Source: Macrosoma leucophasiata (lineage: Eukaryota; Arthropoda; Insecta; Lepidoptera; Hedylidae). From it: a stretch of 64,000 nucleotides of DNA. The translations under genes were made by a program, and so were the position numbers. Below, piece after piece: positions 1-9,277 of the stretch (position 1 is its first letter; each line of letters begins with the position of its first letter). Where the stretch lies: positions 3,135,001 to 3,199,000 of the forward strand of contig JAWQUS010000020.1 of the NCBI GenBank assembly GCA_036365455.1. The letters are read 5' to 3'. The notes under the pieces were generated by a model that made no database searches, was not told where the DNA came from, and worked only from the letters and a program-made list of their open reading frames with translations.

Positions 1-110
1 GTGAACTATAAATGTTACATTACCATTATATACCTACTTGTAATGTTACATTACCATTATATCTGCTTAGGGGAATACAGTCGTGAAAATGCGTTTACGC
101 TTATATCATA

Positions 111-294
111 CTAACAGTTGCCCGCGGCATCGCCCGCGTGGATGTCATATGTCGTGGATAAAAAGAAGCCTGTTCTTTTTTAAAGTCAACTATCTCTGTA
201 CCAAATTTCATTCAAATTGGTTCAGTCGTTTGGACGTGAAAAGGTAACAGACAGACAGACAGAGTTACTTTCGCATTTATAATATTAGTAGGGA
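111..294 (-). mobile_element. Helitron-like non-autonomous element
   Basis: On the minus strand it starts TCCCTACTAATATTATAAATG-like (first bases at 294), runs through a GTCTGTCTGTCTG microsatellite and ends in a GC-rich segment followed by GTTAG. This is the plan of the copies at 13387 and 57310, which end in CTAG. The terminal CTAG is degenerate here. Assignment to Helitrons rests on the TC start, CTRR-type end and lack of terminal inverted repeats. Confidence 0.55.
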
Positions 295-1430
295 AGTAGG
301 GATTGAAGTTTGGAGCCAGTTACCTTGATCCAATCATTACAATAACAAAACATTTGGCGAAACGTTAACAATAATAACATCCTGAATTACATTGCGTGTG
401 TAATGATATTTTTTGTATTACATTAGCTATACAGATCTGAAATAAATGCTAATATCATTATACTTTTGACAATCGTTAAGTATCATGTTTCACTAATGCT
501 TAAATAATAACATGTATTTAGGCAATATGATCAAAAGTTAAACGTCCGTTATTTAATGGATTAAAAAATATACCTTTAAGAGTAACCTACGAATAATAAC
601 GTAAAGGAGTATAACTAAACCAAAAAAAAGTCAAATGCATGCGGTTATGTTAATTTTTTTTTCTATACCGTTAATATTATAGACTTCTTAATTAAAGGTT
701 TTCCTATAATCCACAAATACTTATTATTTGATTTGGTTTTAATTTTTTTAGGCTCCGTAGTTTCGAGGCTACACAAATTACACAATACAAGATACGATAA
801 TAAGAACAGAGAAAATAAATTGTTAAAATAATTTAAAAACGAACGAATGGAAACAAAGTCATAGAAACAAAAAAAAAGAAGAATAAAAAATAAATATATG
901 AGGCGCATTGTTCCTTTGAGGTAACGTACTAATTCTCATAATTATAGGAAAACAGAAATGTACTGCAAAGTGGCTTTCAAACTCATGCAAACTGAGTTAG
1001 GTACATAATATGAGTCGTGGTCGCAAACAATGATTTTGGCGAGGATGGGGTCATTGGTCCTCTTAGAGAATTAAGTACTTATTTAATTATTCATGCTGTT
1101 TTATGTATGTATATTAAATGTCAGTTGCAAAGATTAAATGGAGGGTCGACAAATTGGGTGTGTTTAGAATTAATAAGTGCTTACAAAACTTTGTAAGCCG
1201 ATCAGCATAAATAATAAACATCCTATTGATTTATATAAGGACTTTTCGTCCAAAACAGATTTACTGTCACTCCTGACATTTTCCATGTCATATAACATCT
1301 GACGTATGCAAAATAGCGTCATAGCGTCTTTTGGTTAGCTTAGCCAAAGAGTATACAAATACTACGTAGCTTAGCTCACTGACTTGTCACTATTTGTGTT
1401 CCAGATAATTTTGTTAGCATAGTTACCAAC
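295..1430. other. AT-rich stretch without recognisable gene
   Basis: No supported coding region or repeat end was seen. The only long open frame (minus, 663-908) is a low-complexity Phe/Leu/Tyr-rich product of A/T-rich DNA. Confidence 0.5.
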
Positions 1431-1525
1431 TTTTTTATGTTGCAAGGTCGCGAACAAGCATTCAGTTGGATGTTAAGTGATCACTGCAGCATAAAGGTAC
1501 ATTTACACAAAAACCGGAGGTCTAC
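1431..1525 (-). repeat. Repeat family A fragment
   Basis: Diverged piece of the commonest dispersed repeat here (family A, about 270-290 bp). It keeps the blocks matching GCAAACAAGCATGCAGTT, GTTAAGTGATGACTGCAGCC and the 'aaaaaccggaggtc' block. In sense orientation family A starts TTTACTGGTGGTAGAGCTC and ends GCTTGTTTGCCAC plus an A-rich tail. Confidence 0.55.
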
Positions 1526-1569
1526 TAGTATAAAATATTTAAAGACTTCTAGATTATAATTATATGGTA

Positions 1570-1690
1570 ATCTTCATTATTATCACCTCATTCGAAAGAC
1601 GTCCGCCGCTGGACAAACGCCTTCCCCAAAGATGCCCACAACAGTTTTGTGGTTTATTAGGAGAGAATATGCCACAATCGACAAGTTGGA
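1570..1690. repeat. Repeat family E fragment
   Basis: Carries the block 'cgaaagacgtccgccgctgg' followed by 'acaaacgccttccccaaag' and 'ggagagaatatgccacaat', shared with 58362-58490. This resembles a very common lepidopteran interspersed repeat. The plus-strand frame across it is not thought to be a gene. Confidence 0.5.
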
Positions 1691-1783
1691 TAGCCTTATG
1701 TGCTATACACAGAAATAAGAATTACGAAAGTTTACGCCTGTATTCACTGAAGATTTTCAAACAACCATTATTCGCCAGTTAAT

Positions 1784-1992
1784 GTACTTAACAGGTGGCG
1801 AGCCTGTTGACATCTCCGGGCACATTACCAAACTTCGAGGTACTGGGACATTTAAAGAAAATGGAAAAAATCCAGTAGAATCAGAGTTAAAGGACTATAC
1901 ACTATTATCTCTGATAGCCCCCTACCGGGAATCGAATCCAGGTCCCCAGCGTAGTAATAGTGGCCTGCTACCACTAGGCTACTGAGGCAGTT
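1784..1992 (-). repeat. tRNA-derived SINE (family B), truncated at 3' side
   Basis: On the minus strand the head at about 1992-1900 reads GCCTCAGTAGCCTAGTGGTA with a box A (TAGCCTAGTGG) and a downstream box B-like GGATTCGATTCCC, the two internal Pol III promoter blocks of a tRNA. The body then passes through a conserved 'cctcgaagtttggtaatgtg' block. This copy lacks the RTE-like 3' end present at 36150-36195. Confidence 0.7.
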
Positions 1993-2351
1993 ATAAATAT
2001 AAATATTATCGTACAATTGTATACCTAACTACATAATACAATCACATTAATTTGAAGCGTAATGATAACGTTAAAACATCGTACCGTTCGTCACAATAAC
2101 ATTGGTCCATTGGCTTTATTGATAATGAAATACAATTTCATATAAATTTCCTTATCAACAGCTCTGTCACTCCGCTAATTTTAATTATATCACTATTGTC
2201 TTAGTATTAGCTATTGCGTTTTCACAAATTATTAGATTTTGTTTAAATAAACACAGGATCTATGTAAATCGTCCACCATATTATTGAAAAGATAAGACTT
2301 TCGCACGATTATAATAATAAAATAAAACTAGTTAAACAATATAACAACATT

Positions 2352-2676
2352 GGCTCCGTTCCACTTAACGACCGCGACGACTACGACCACGACCGCTGAA
2401 ATTTCCGTTCCACTAACGTAAAAAGGCTGCGGGCGTTGTAGGCGAATTTTATTTATAAGTGAAACGCACGCTCGTCGCTATAGCTTTTGTTCTTTTCTAA
2501 TACCGGCTTCGTTTTGGTGAAAGCCCACTCCAACCTGCCAATATTTTGTGGGCGAAGTGGGCGCGATGTAGTCGCGAACAGTGACGTCAAACGATCGCTC
2601 GCGACGACGTTGGGCCTGGAGGTGGAACGATACAGAGGCTATTGCAATCGTTGCAGTCGTTTAGTGGAACGCGCCC
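2352..2676. mobile_element. MITE with GTTCCACT terminal inverted repeats
   Basis: The left end GGCTCCGTTCCACTTAACGA and the inverted right end GGGCGCGTTCCACTAAACGA match over about 30 bp with some mismatches. The interior is GC-rich with CGACGACTACGACCACGACC-type runs. The open frame 2487-2768 crosses the right end, which argues against a gene. No clear target duplication was seen. Confidence 0.5.
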
Positions 2677-2751
2677 ATTTTGTTCTGTTTTCGAGAACTA
2701 TTTTAATGTTAAACGAACGTATTCGTAAAACAAATACTAATTACCATTTTC

Positions 2752-3032
2752 TTTGGCGGGCACCTTGAAAGAGGCGTGTGGTGCTTTTAGTTTATTTCAT
2801 TATTTGAAATTCTTGGTGATTTTTGAGTTGTATTTAATAAAGTTGGTGGCATTTTGTTTGATATAGATTTATTACAGTGGCCGTGTATAGTCAAATAAAA
2901 TAACAGTGCGAAAACTGTTTTTAAAAAAGTGTTAAAAAGTTTTTGACTTTTACGCTGCATAAATACGAAATATCGTTTTACTTGACACTGGCAATATGAG
3001 TAACAGCGATGCCATTATATTGTAAAAAAAAA
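2752..3032 (+). repeat. Poly(A)-tailed retroposon family D, internally deleted copy
   Basis: Begins near TTGGCGGGCACCTTGAAAG and ends TACTTGACACTGGCAATATG...AAAAAAAAA. Compared with the copies at 6757-7152 and 38790-39191 it lacks the middle part that contains 'cttgcctccaaaacttc'. No coding frame was seen. Confidence 0.65.
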
Positions 3033-3598
3033 GAAGTCTACAAAATCTCTACGAAATCTGAATGTGCTACGGATTTTGTGCTACGAATTTGGTAATCTGC
3101 CGCGTAGGGAAGTTGTAGCAACGAAGAAGTTTCCGGTGATCCAAAACCATTGCAAATTAGGTTTTATACTCACACGAATAAGGCATTGACTTTATCTACC
3201 GGACATTTCTACGAGGGTACATAGGTGATTTGATGATAAATTACTTCTTTACCTGTTACTTTTATTATTTCAGTAACTCATTGAAGACGGTTCGTAATAA
3301 TGCCACTATTTGAAAATGTATAAAATGTATTGTTTCGTATGAAAAAAACATTTTTCTTTACTTATTCATCAGTCAACGACATGAAAATTTAAAATAATAC
3401 TTCTGAATTGAGAATATTTCCTTTTCAATCTTTAGTTAGCAACCTTAGATATTTTTTTCTGTCACACAATAACAGACCTAACGTAAAGCAGCTTCAAGTT
3501 GTGAGATAAAGTGAAAATGCCGGCTGAAATCGGCTGTGACATGCGGGCAGACGGACAGACAAACGAGTGATTTTATATATAGTGTTCCGTATTTGATT
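3033..3598. other. Non-coding stretch, nothing recognised
   Basis: AT-rich, no supported gene and no repeat boundary. Confidence 0.4.
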
Positions 3599-3599
3599 T

Positions 3600-3650
3600 T
3601 CCTACCCCGTTAGGGATTTGGCGTGAAGATACATACATACATACATACGT
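3600..3650 (+). repeat. RTE 3'-end stub with (ATAC)n tail
   Basis: Carries 'cctaccccgttaggg' and 'ggcgtgaagatac' followed by ATAC repeats, matching the extreme 3' end of the RTE at 61563-63045. Confidence 0.6.
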
Positions 3651-3884
3651 ATGGATATTTAAAAATGACTAAGGGCGGGTTTTTAGCCGTTTGCTCTAAG
3701 AAATGAAAACGCGGTTTAGCTTATTTGCAACCAATTTCAACCTTATCAAGAACAATTTTCGTCAGTCAAATCCAAATAGTGTTATAGAACTTGTTTAAGA
3801 ACGTATAACGCGTTCACTATCTCTTATTTCAATCTTACTTGGTTTTGACGAATAACAAACGTCAGGGCAAGTTTATTGTTAACT

Positions 3885-4140
3885 TCACTTCTGTAATCCC
3901 CGAAGGGGTAGGCGAAAGTTAATGCAAGCATTCAAGCATGCAAACACCCACGATTCGCCGGTTACGTTTTGGCCCATGTAACAGGCGGTGAGCCTGTTGA
4001 CTTCTTTGGGCATATTACCAAACTTCAAGGTACTGGGTTACTTCCAGAAAATGGAAATATCTAAATAGAACCAGAGCTATAGGATTTAACACATTTATCT
4101 CTAATAGGGAATCGAACCCAGAACCCCAGCGTGGTAGTAT
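3885..4140 (-). repeat. tRNA-derived SINE (family B), head interrupted
   Basis: Minus-strand copy. The RTE-like 3' end (inverse of 'ggggattacagaagtgaagt') lies at about 3885-3910, and the box B-like sequence ('gggaatcgaaccc' inverted) at about 4108-4122. The box A part is missing: the sequence stops at 4140, just before the TIR element at 4150. Confidence 0.65.
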
Positions 4141-4149
4141 TTAGATGGC

Positions 4150-4693
4150 AAAGGAGACGTTGCGAGCTCGGCTCTGGTTTGTACACTACCTCAAGAAAAG
4201 GGTAAAATAAAGAAGAATCTGAAAAATATACAATTAATTTATTCAGGAATATATTTTAGAGTTACAATCACATTTAATTCAAACGATTTTATGATTTTCA
4301 ACCATATTCAACATGGCGGCGATACAGCCTACGCTTACCTATGTAGATAAAACAAAACTAATACAATCTGTATATTACTAGTGCATCACATATTAACAAA
4401 AAAACGATGTATCGAATCGATCAATAAATCAAAGAAGTTCCGATGAATTTCTTTAAATTGGAAATCGATTAGTATCGATTATTAGTGGAATTTGTCAAAA
4501 TAACATCGCCCGTCATATTCGCCATGTTGGTTTTGAGTTGAAATTCTAACTGCAAATAATCTTTTGTAACTGCAAACAAAGCCAAATAAGTGAAAATATG
4601 CAGTAAAAAACGTTTTTATATTGATTTTGCCTGTTAATGATATTGTGTACAATACATGGCCGGAGGTCCATACATTTTTGCAACATCTCCTTT
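4150..4693 (-). mobile_element. TIR element T, copy 1
   Basis: Bounded by AAAGGAGACGTTGC on the left and GCAACATCTCCTTT on the right, inverted repeats with one mismatch. The whole 544 bp is the inverse of 54806-55358. The interior shows only non-coding AT-rich DNA, so it is non-autonomous. Target duplication is unclear. Confidence 0.7.
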
Positions 4694-5102
4694 AGATTGT
4701 ATTGCTCTAAAACTAACATTTCGTTAAAGTTTAATCATACGTCAAAACAAAGTAAGGTTTCAATCAGACTGCTTTATGAGTTATAAGAGATGGTGGTACG
4801 GCGCGTCGCGATTTGCTGGCTATCGACGAAACATGAGTACATAAGAAGTAAGTACACAATGACAAGACAAGAAGCATAAACAATAGTACTAATAACACGT
4901 GTCTCACGGCTGCGGTATAGTTTCCGTTACATCCGATATAACCGAGTATAATGGAGTAGCAAGACCAACTTGGACAATAAGGTTCGGTTGCATCAAAATA
5001 TTTGTTAAATTAAAGGTTTTTGTCACTCGAAATGTTCCAAAATGTATGGAGCTTGGCTCTGCACCTTGTACGCTATATTGAGAGAAGAAGCATAAAATAC
5101 TA
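4694..5102. other. Non-coding stretch with a repeated segment
   Basis: The 5030-5098 part (containing 'ccaaaatgtatggagcttgg' and 'cgctatattgagagaagaag') is shared inverted with 34455-34520. The two overlapping open frames at 4899-5119 on opposite strands have no recognisable product. Confidence 0.4.
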
Positions 5103-5265
5103 AGCTTGGCTTGCACCACGATATTTGTTAAAGTTAAAATTATTGTAACAATTCACATCCTTCTCTAACTTTAACAGATTTCTTTAATTGTTTTATATTA
5201 TTTCGCATTAACACATGCTTGTGAAATATATTTTATTTTTAAAGAAAAATGGAAAGAAAAATTTG

Positions 5266-5339
5266 ACTTCAGGCGAGACTCGAACTCGCGGCCTACTGGG
5301 AATCTAGTCCAGCCGGTCTTCCAATTGAGCTACTGAAGT
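5266..5339 (-). tRNA. tRNA-like sequence, left arm (pseudo-tRNA)
   Basis: Minus-strand 74-nt copy. The acceptor stem ACTTCAG/CTGAAGT pairs fully. D stem GCTC/GACC has one mismatch relative to the right copy (GAGC). Box A TAGCTCAATTGG and box B AGTTCGAGTCT fit Pol III promoters, and a T-run follows as possible terminator. The anticodon loop is oversized, so it is probably not a decoding tRNA. Confidence 0.5.
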
Positions 5340-5390
5340 CCTGCCCGATTTGTCAAATCTTTCCTTCACATTTATTGCATTGCTTTTTAT

Positions 5391-5464
5391 GCTTCAGTAG
5401 CTCAATTGGAAGAGCGGCTGGACTAGATTCCCAGTAGGCCGCGAGTTCGAGTCTCGCCTGAAGT
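5391..5464 (+). tRNA. tRNA-like sequence, right arm (Tyr-like pseudo-tRNA)
   Basis: All four stems pair: acceptor GCTTCAG/CTGAAGT (one G-U), D GCTC/GAGC, anticodon GCTGG/CCAGT (one G-U), T GCGAG/CTCGC with TTCGAGT loop. Box A and box B are intact and TTTTT follows at 5469-5473. The anticodon loop ACTAGATTC has 9 rather than 7 nt, so no normal anticodon can be assigned. The D arm and surrounding bases most resemble animal tRNA-Tyr (from memory, not searched). It lies inside a transposed segment, so a tRNA-derived retroposon or pseudogene is the best reading. Confidence 0.5.
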
Positions 5465-5971
5465 CAAATTTTTCTTTCCATTTTTCTTTAAAAATAAAAT
5501 AGATTTCTTTAAGTTAGAGAAGGATGTGAAATGTTACAATAATTTTAACAAATGGTGTGATGCAACCCAGGCTAAATCATTTTCAGCTTTTCTTATCGCT
5601 TATTATGTATACCTTAAATGATGTAATTGTCGTGAGCATATATCAAAAACAAGAATGTCATAGTAGCAATATGGTGATATGTTGATGTCATACAAAAATT
5701 ACATAAAATAAATATTTCCAACAAAAAAACAACGACTCAAATTATTTTTTGAGTATCTTTTCATGATTTAACGTATTTTTCTTTATCTTTTGATATAGTG
5801 TACAAAGTGGAACTTGTCCTTTAACGATAACAGTAATATTTACTTTAGCAGTGCCTTCGAATTGCGTCACACCAGCGCATTTTTTGCCATTTTAAGTTAT
5901 CAAGGTCGACAGATTCCCTCATCATCTGACAGATTTTTTTTGGTGGCAACCTAGCAAAATCCAGATTCTTT

Positions 5972-6062
5972 GCCATCCCTGAGACATTAGTTATTTTGTC
6001 TCTGTGATAGTTATTACGGGGCCATACATTATCCTCTAACCGGAACACGATAGTGCAGAAGA
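5972..6062 (-). repeat. Repeat family A fragment
   Basis: Contains the family A blocks 'ctctgtgatagttattacgg' and 'ccggaacacgatagtgc'. The minus open frame 5845-6078 runs through it and is not a gene. Confidence 0.6.
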
Positions 6063-6748
6063 ATTTAACAATTTTCAAATGCTACAACTTATTTATTACT
6101 TAACCGGTACTTAAACAAATTTGTTAAGTAAGATGATATAACCCAGCATAAGGCAACTGAAAAGAGAAATTCAATAACGATAAAACAATCGGCACAGACC
6201 TGGCAATCGTTTATACAAACGAGATAAACCGTATTTAAACGTACCTAATCGCACGTGTTGATCTGATATGAAATACATGGACTGGACACGTGCAATCAAA
6301 TATTTCTTTAAAGAAAATTTGTTTTTTAAATCTTATGAGGTCTGAACGATATAGAACGTCAATTTAAAAAAATGACAAATTCTCAATAAGTATTAAACTT
6401 AGTTCTAAGGAACAAATTAATCTTAATTTTATACTATCTTTTCCAAAATTAAGATATGACGACGTATACTGTGTTGTAATGACCCGCAGATGTTATCTGT
6501 CTAATGACCCCATTAAATAACTGATTGGTATGATTTTCAATAGAGAAACCACACACAATAGCAACAATCAGTGACCGTACTCTGATCTCTAACTGTTATT
6601 TCATTGCGAATTTATTATGAATAGCAATATTATAATGTTTTTGTTATAGTCTATGGTAAAGATTTTTTTTAAATAGGAAGAACTTGGACATTCAAAATTA
6701 AATGTACTATTCTAAAAAAGCGCTACTTTGACAGATAAAAGCGACTGT
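6063..6748. other. AT-rich non-coding stretch
   Basis: Nothing recognisable on either strand. Confidence 0.4.
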
Positions 6749-6756
6749 CTGAAGTT

Positions 6757-7152
6757 CGTTTTTTTTTTATTAAATTATGGCATTGCTATTACGCATATTG
6801 CCAGTGTCAAGTAAAACGATATTTCGTATTTATCTAAGCAGCGTAAAAGTTAGTATAACATAGTCGATAAATTACTTATTAAGTATGTCAGTCAAGTGAG
6901 TTACAGTCAAGTTATTCGAATAAAGCGATGGCTACTTTACCAGAACATTTACAATGAAGTTTTGGAGGCAAGCTGAATGGTCGTGTTTTCGCACTGTTAT
7001 TCTATTTCACTATACACGGGTACTGTAATAAGCCTATATCAAACAAAATGCCACCAACTTTATTCAATATAACTTAAAAATACACCAAGAAAATGTAAAA
7101 ATGAAAAATAAGAGCACCATACGCCTCTTTCAAGGTTGCCGCCAAAACTCCA
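6757..7152 (-). mobile_element. Poly(A)-tailed retroposon family D, full copy
   Basis: The minus-strand copy starts GGAGTTTTGGCGGCAACCTT (7152 downward) and ends in an A-run (T-run at 6759-6768). It is flanked by the 8-bp duplication CTGAAGTT (6749-6756 and 7153-7160). About 400 bp with no coding frame and no clear box A/B. It could be a SINE without a tRNA head or the 3' part of a LINE. Confidence 0.75.
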
Positions 7153-7160
7153 CTGAAGTT

Positions 7161-7558
7161 AGTTTCTAAAAATTTTGTGTCGTTTTCCTGGTATATTGGA
7201 TTGTTACGCTAAACAAGTAACACTTCTAAAGTGCGTACATAAGTAAACATACTTTTTTAAGAACTTTTGTTTCTTACAGTTTTTTTGCAATACAATATCA
7301 AAGTAAGAGGCTAGGTCAATGCCAACTAAAGTTTGGAAAATAAGGTAAATAGATGCTCAAAATATCAAAATCAATCCACTTGTTCCAAAAGTGACCACAA
7401 CGTGAACGAAGTTGCGGGCAGAAGCCACTCAACCATGAATTACTGTTTCCTTTCAATTACATGTCGAGTATCGTCGATGACAAACACATTCTAACATCCC
7501 ACATACATAGTCAATTTCGTTTACTATTCTACAAAAAGTAGGTGATTTATAAATATAA
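7161..7558. other. Non-coding stretch
   Basis: No supported gene or repeat end seen. Confidence 0.4.
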
Positions 7559-7559
7559 A

Positions 7560-7683
7560 TTCACGCCACGTCCTATTACGGAGTAGGCTGAGAGAGTGGA
7601 GCGCCTGATATCCTGGTCCTTAAACACCTCCCGTGCTTCTTCCATATTCATAATTCTCTGCATACATGCACGCTTATTACTAA
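7560..7683 (-). repeat. RTE 3'-end fragment, diverged
   Basis: Matches, with many substitutions, the last 120 bp of the RTE at 61563-63045 ('ttcacgcca...ggtaggc', 'catacatgcacgc'). Too damaged to code. Confidence 0.6.
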
Positions 7684-7977
7684 AGGTGAGATTCACAGAC
7701 CGAACTACGACTTTACTTTGAGAAAAGTACGCTTAGAACTCTCACACTCATACTTTAGATGGATATTTTAATTACGTAGTTTCAAATTGGTGCTTATACA
7801 ATTTAAATTAGTGTTTAGATTAACTTTAATGACTTGATATTTCACCGTTCTTGTAGCTTTTGGGATTTTGTATGGCTTCATACGTAAATCTAAATTTAAT
7901 TAGAAATGTTGTTTGTTACTCGATGGTGACAACATTTCTGTCGTGCTAATAAGATATTTTGATTAGGTAACTGGATT

Positions 7978-8050
7978 TATTTCTGTGCATCTTTAGATCT
8001 GTGGCGTACATTGCATGTAGGCAAAGAAGGAGAACCTACCTTAGTAGTAC
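7978..8050 (-). other. Possible second exon of the NPC2-like gene
   Basis: On the minus strand the acceptor TTAACTTATCTGCAG ends at 8051. Joined to the phase-1 donor of the exon at 8725-8791 it continues as GTTKVGSPSLPTCN, giving a DCG...VG...C pattern like the start of NPC2 proteins. The frame then meets TAA near 7976, or could splice at an internal GTACGC. Speculative. Confidence 0.25.
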
Positions 8051-8302
8051 CTGCAGATAAGTTAACCTTAGTATTTTAACAATGCACCATACTAGAATAA
8101 ATTATGCTTATCATTTAATGAATGTGTGCTTGAATAAAGAAGAATTTCATTCACATTCTTTATGAAGGTATTTTATTTCCAATTTGATTGATTCAGACTA
8201 GTCTTCTGCTATTGTCTATTAAATAAAAACGAAATTAAATGACAGGTTTCAGTGATGTTACAATAATATTAGTAATAGTAGTTATTAGATAAGTTTTTTA
8301 TA

Positions 8303-8402
8303 TGTAAGGCAAGGTGGCAAACAAGCACGCAGCTCACATTTATGTTAAGTGATGACTGCAGCCTATAGAACAGACATCTGCACAAAAAATAAATCAGAGG
8401 GA
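8303..8402 (-). repeat. Repeat family A fragment
   Basis: Carries GGTGGCAAACAAGCACGCAG and GTTAAGTGATGACTGCAGCC, the 3' part of family A in minus orientation. Confidence 0.65.
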
Positions 8403-8724
8403 AATTCAGAAACATCACTTCATTAGATATAACTTTATAATTTCAATAAATAGGTACGTCATTGTCAAGAAAAATTATATAAGTACCCTAAAGGAAACAG
8501 TGTACATGTGTACAAACAATATTTTTGTAAAAAGTATCATAATAATAATACCTAGTAAAGAATTGAAAACACAAGAAAGAAGCACCGAATTCCTTTGACA
8601 ATTGAACTTTAGAGCAGATAACAAAACAAACTGAGGTCACTTATCGACCGACTGGTCAAGCGGTCAATTAGAAAAAAAAAACGGTTGTACAAAAAAACTA
8701 CGCAAATAAACACAAAGTAAATAC

Positions 8725-8791
8725 CACAATCCGTGTAGAATTTCGCTTGGGTACTGGCCAGAAGCACTGCAATAGTTGTGAAGAACAACAT
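8725..8791 (-). CDS. First coding exon of a secreted protein, NPC2-like
   Basis: On the minus strand, ATG at 8791 opens MLFFTTIAVLLASTQA, a typical signal peptide, then KFYTDCG, after which the sequence reaches the donor GGTATTT (splice after 8725, phase 1). Signal peptide plus (Y/F)xDCG is the usual start of NPC2 / MD-2-related sterol-binding proteins of insects, whose first exon often ends near this glycine (family knowledge). A longer open frame from an upstream in-frame ATG (8920) is less likely the start, because the short form begins with a clean signal peptide. The remaining exons are not convincingly visible; one candidate is at 7978-8050. The gene may continue left of the window. Confidence 0.45.
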
Positions 8792-8900
8792 TTTGAAAAT
8801 GGAATTAAACTCGCGCGCTAACGTTTGTACGACTCGTGCGTCGACCGTAAACTGACTAACAGACCGGCGGGTTGGCTTGTGTGTTACGACCTTTACTGTA

Positions 8901-8906
8901 CTTATA
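8901..8906 (-). promoter_or_regulatory. TATA-like box upstream of the NPC2-like exon
   Basis: TATAAG on the minus strand, 110 bp upstream of the ATG at 8791 and followed by GC-rich sequence. Position fits a core promoter; weak on its own. Confidence 0.3.
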
Positions 8907-8980
8907 ATGCGCCGGCGCACCTCATAGATTACACGGTACGCAGAATAGTTAGTTGCAAATCTTCATTATTACTACTATTG

Positions 8981-9041
8981 TACCTGATCAGTCTATATTT
9001 ATTAAGGAATTAATCCTTAATAAATATAGACTGATCAGGTA
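8981..9041. repeat. Perfect hairpin, 27-bp arms
   Basis: Arms 8981-9007 and 9015-9041 are exact inverse complements with a 7-nt spacer AATTAAT. They share no sequence with the mariner 240 bp away and look like a recent inverted duplication. Confidence 0.9.
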
Positions 9042-9277
9042 TTTTGTCTACCTTTAGGTAAAAAAGCTCTAAAATTTAAAGGTACTTTACCATTATGTAA
9101 AGAAATCCGATTCGTTTCATTCGAAGCTGATTATTGTATCATGATGATTATTATTATTAGGGACTTGAACAATTCGAAATGGGAATACGCATTTGGAACA
9201 AAAAAGTTGATTGTCTTAGCGGTACTTATCTACTTGTTATTAAACAGGTATGATAGGAATACCTAGTTACTAAGTTA

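Larger units (their letters stand above)
5186..5500. mobile_element. Foldback insertion with inverted tRNA-like arms
   Basis: Insertion flanked by the 10-bp duplication AGATTTCTTT (5176-5185 and 5501-5510). Its arms at 5230-5340 and 5390-5500 are near-perfect inverted repeats of about 111 bp around a 49-bp spacer. Each arm carries a complete 74-nt tRNA-like sequence plus the flank 'caaatttttctttccatttt'. The long target duplication suggests target-primed insertion of reverse-transcribed RNA; the inverted doubling may come from a cDNA that folded back and primed itself (inference). Confidence 0.75.
5103..5573. mobile_element. MITE (AGCCTGGGTTGC family) split by a tRNA-like insertion
   Basis: The right end inverted reads AGCCTGGGTTGCATCACACC and the left end AGCTTGGCTTGCACCACGA. 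Both run into TTTGTTAAA and 'cacatccttctctaac', like the uninterrupted 167-bp copy at 46218-46384. In the middle, after 'taactttaacagatttcttt', a 315-bp foreign segment (5186-5500) interrupts it, flanked by AGATTTCTTT on both sides. Confidence 0.7.

Noticed and set aside
2582..2589. TGACGTCA as a cAMP-response element
   Set aside because: Lies inside a MITE with no gene nearby; an 8-bp match alone has no weight.
2487..2768. Gene for a 93-residue protein
   Set aside because: The frame crosses the right end of a MITE and runs into a retroposon; composition follows the GC-rich MITE interior.
4899..5119. Overlapping ORFs on both strands
   Set aside because: Antisense shadows of each other, no recognisable product, partly in a repeated segment.
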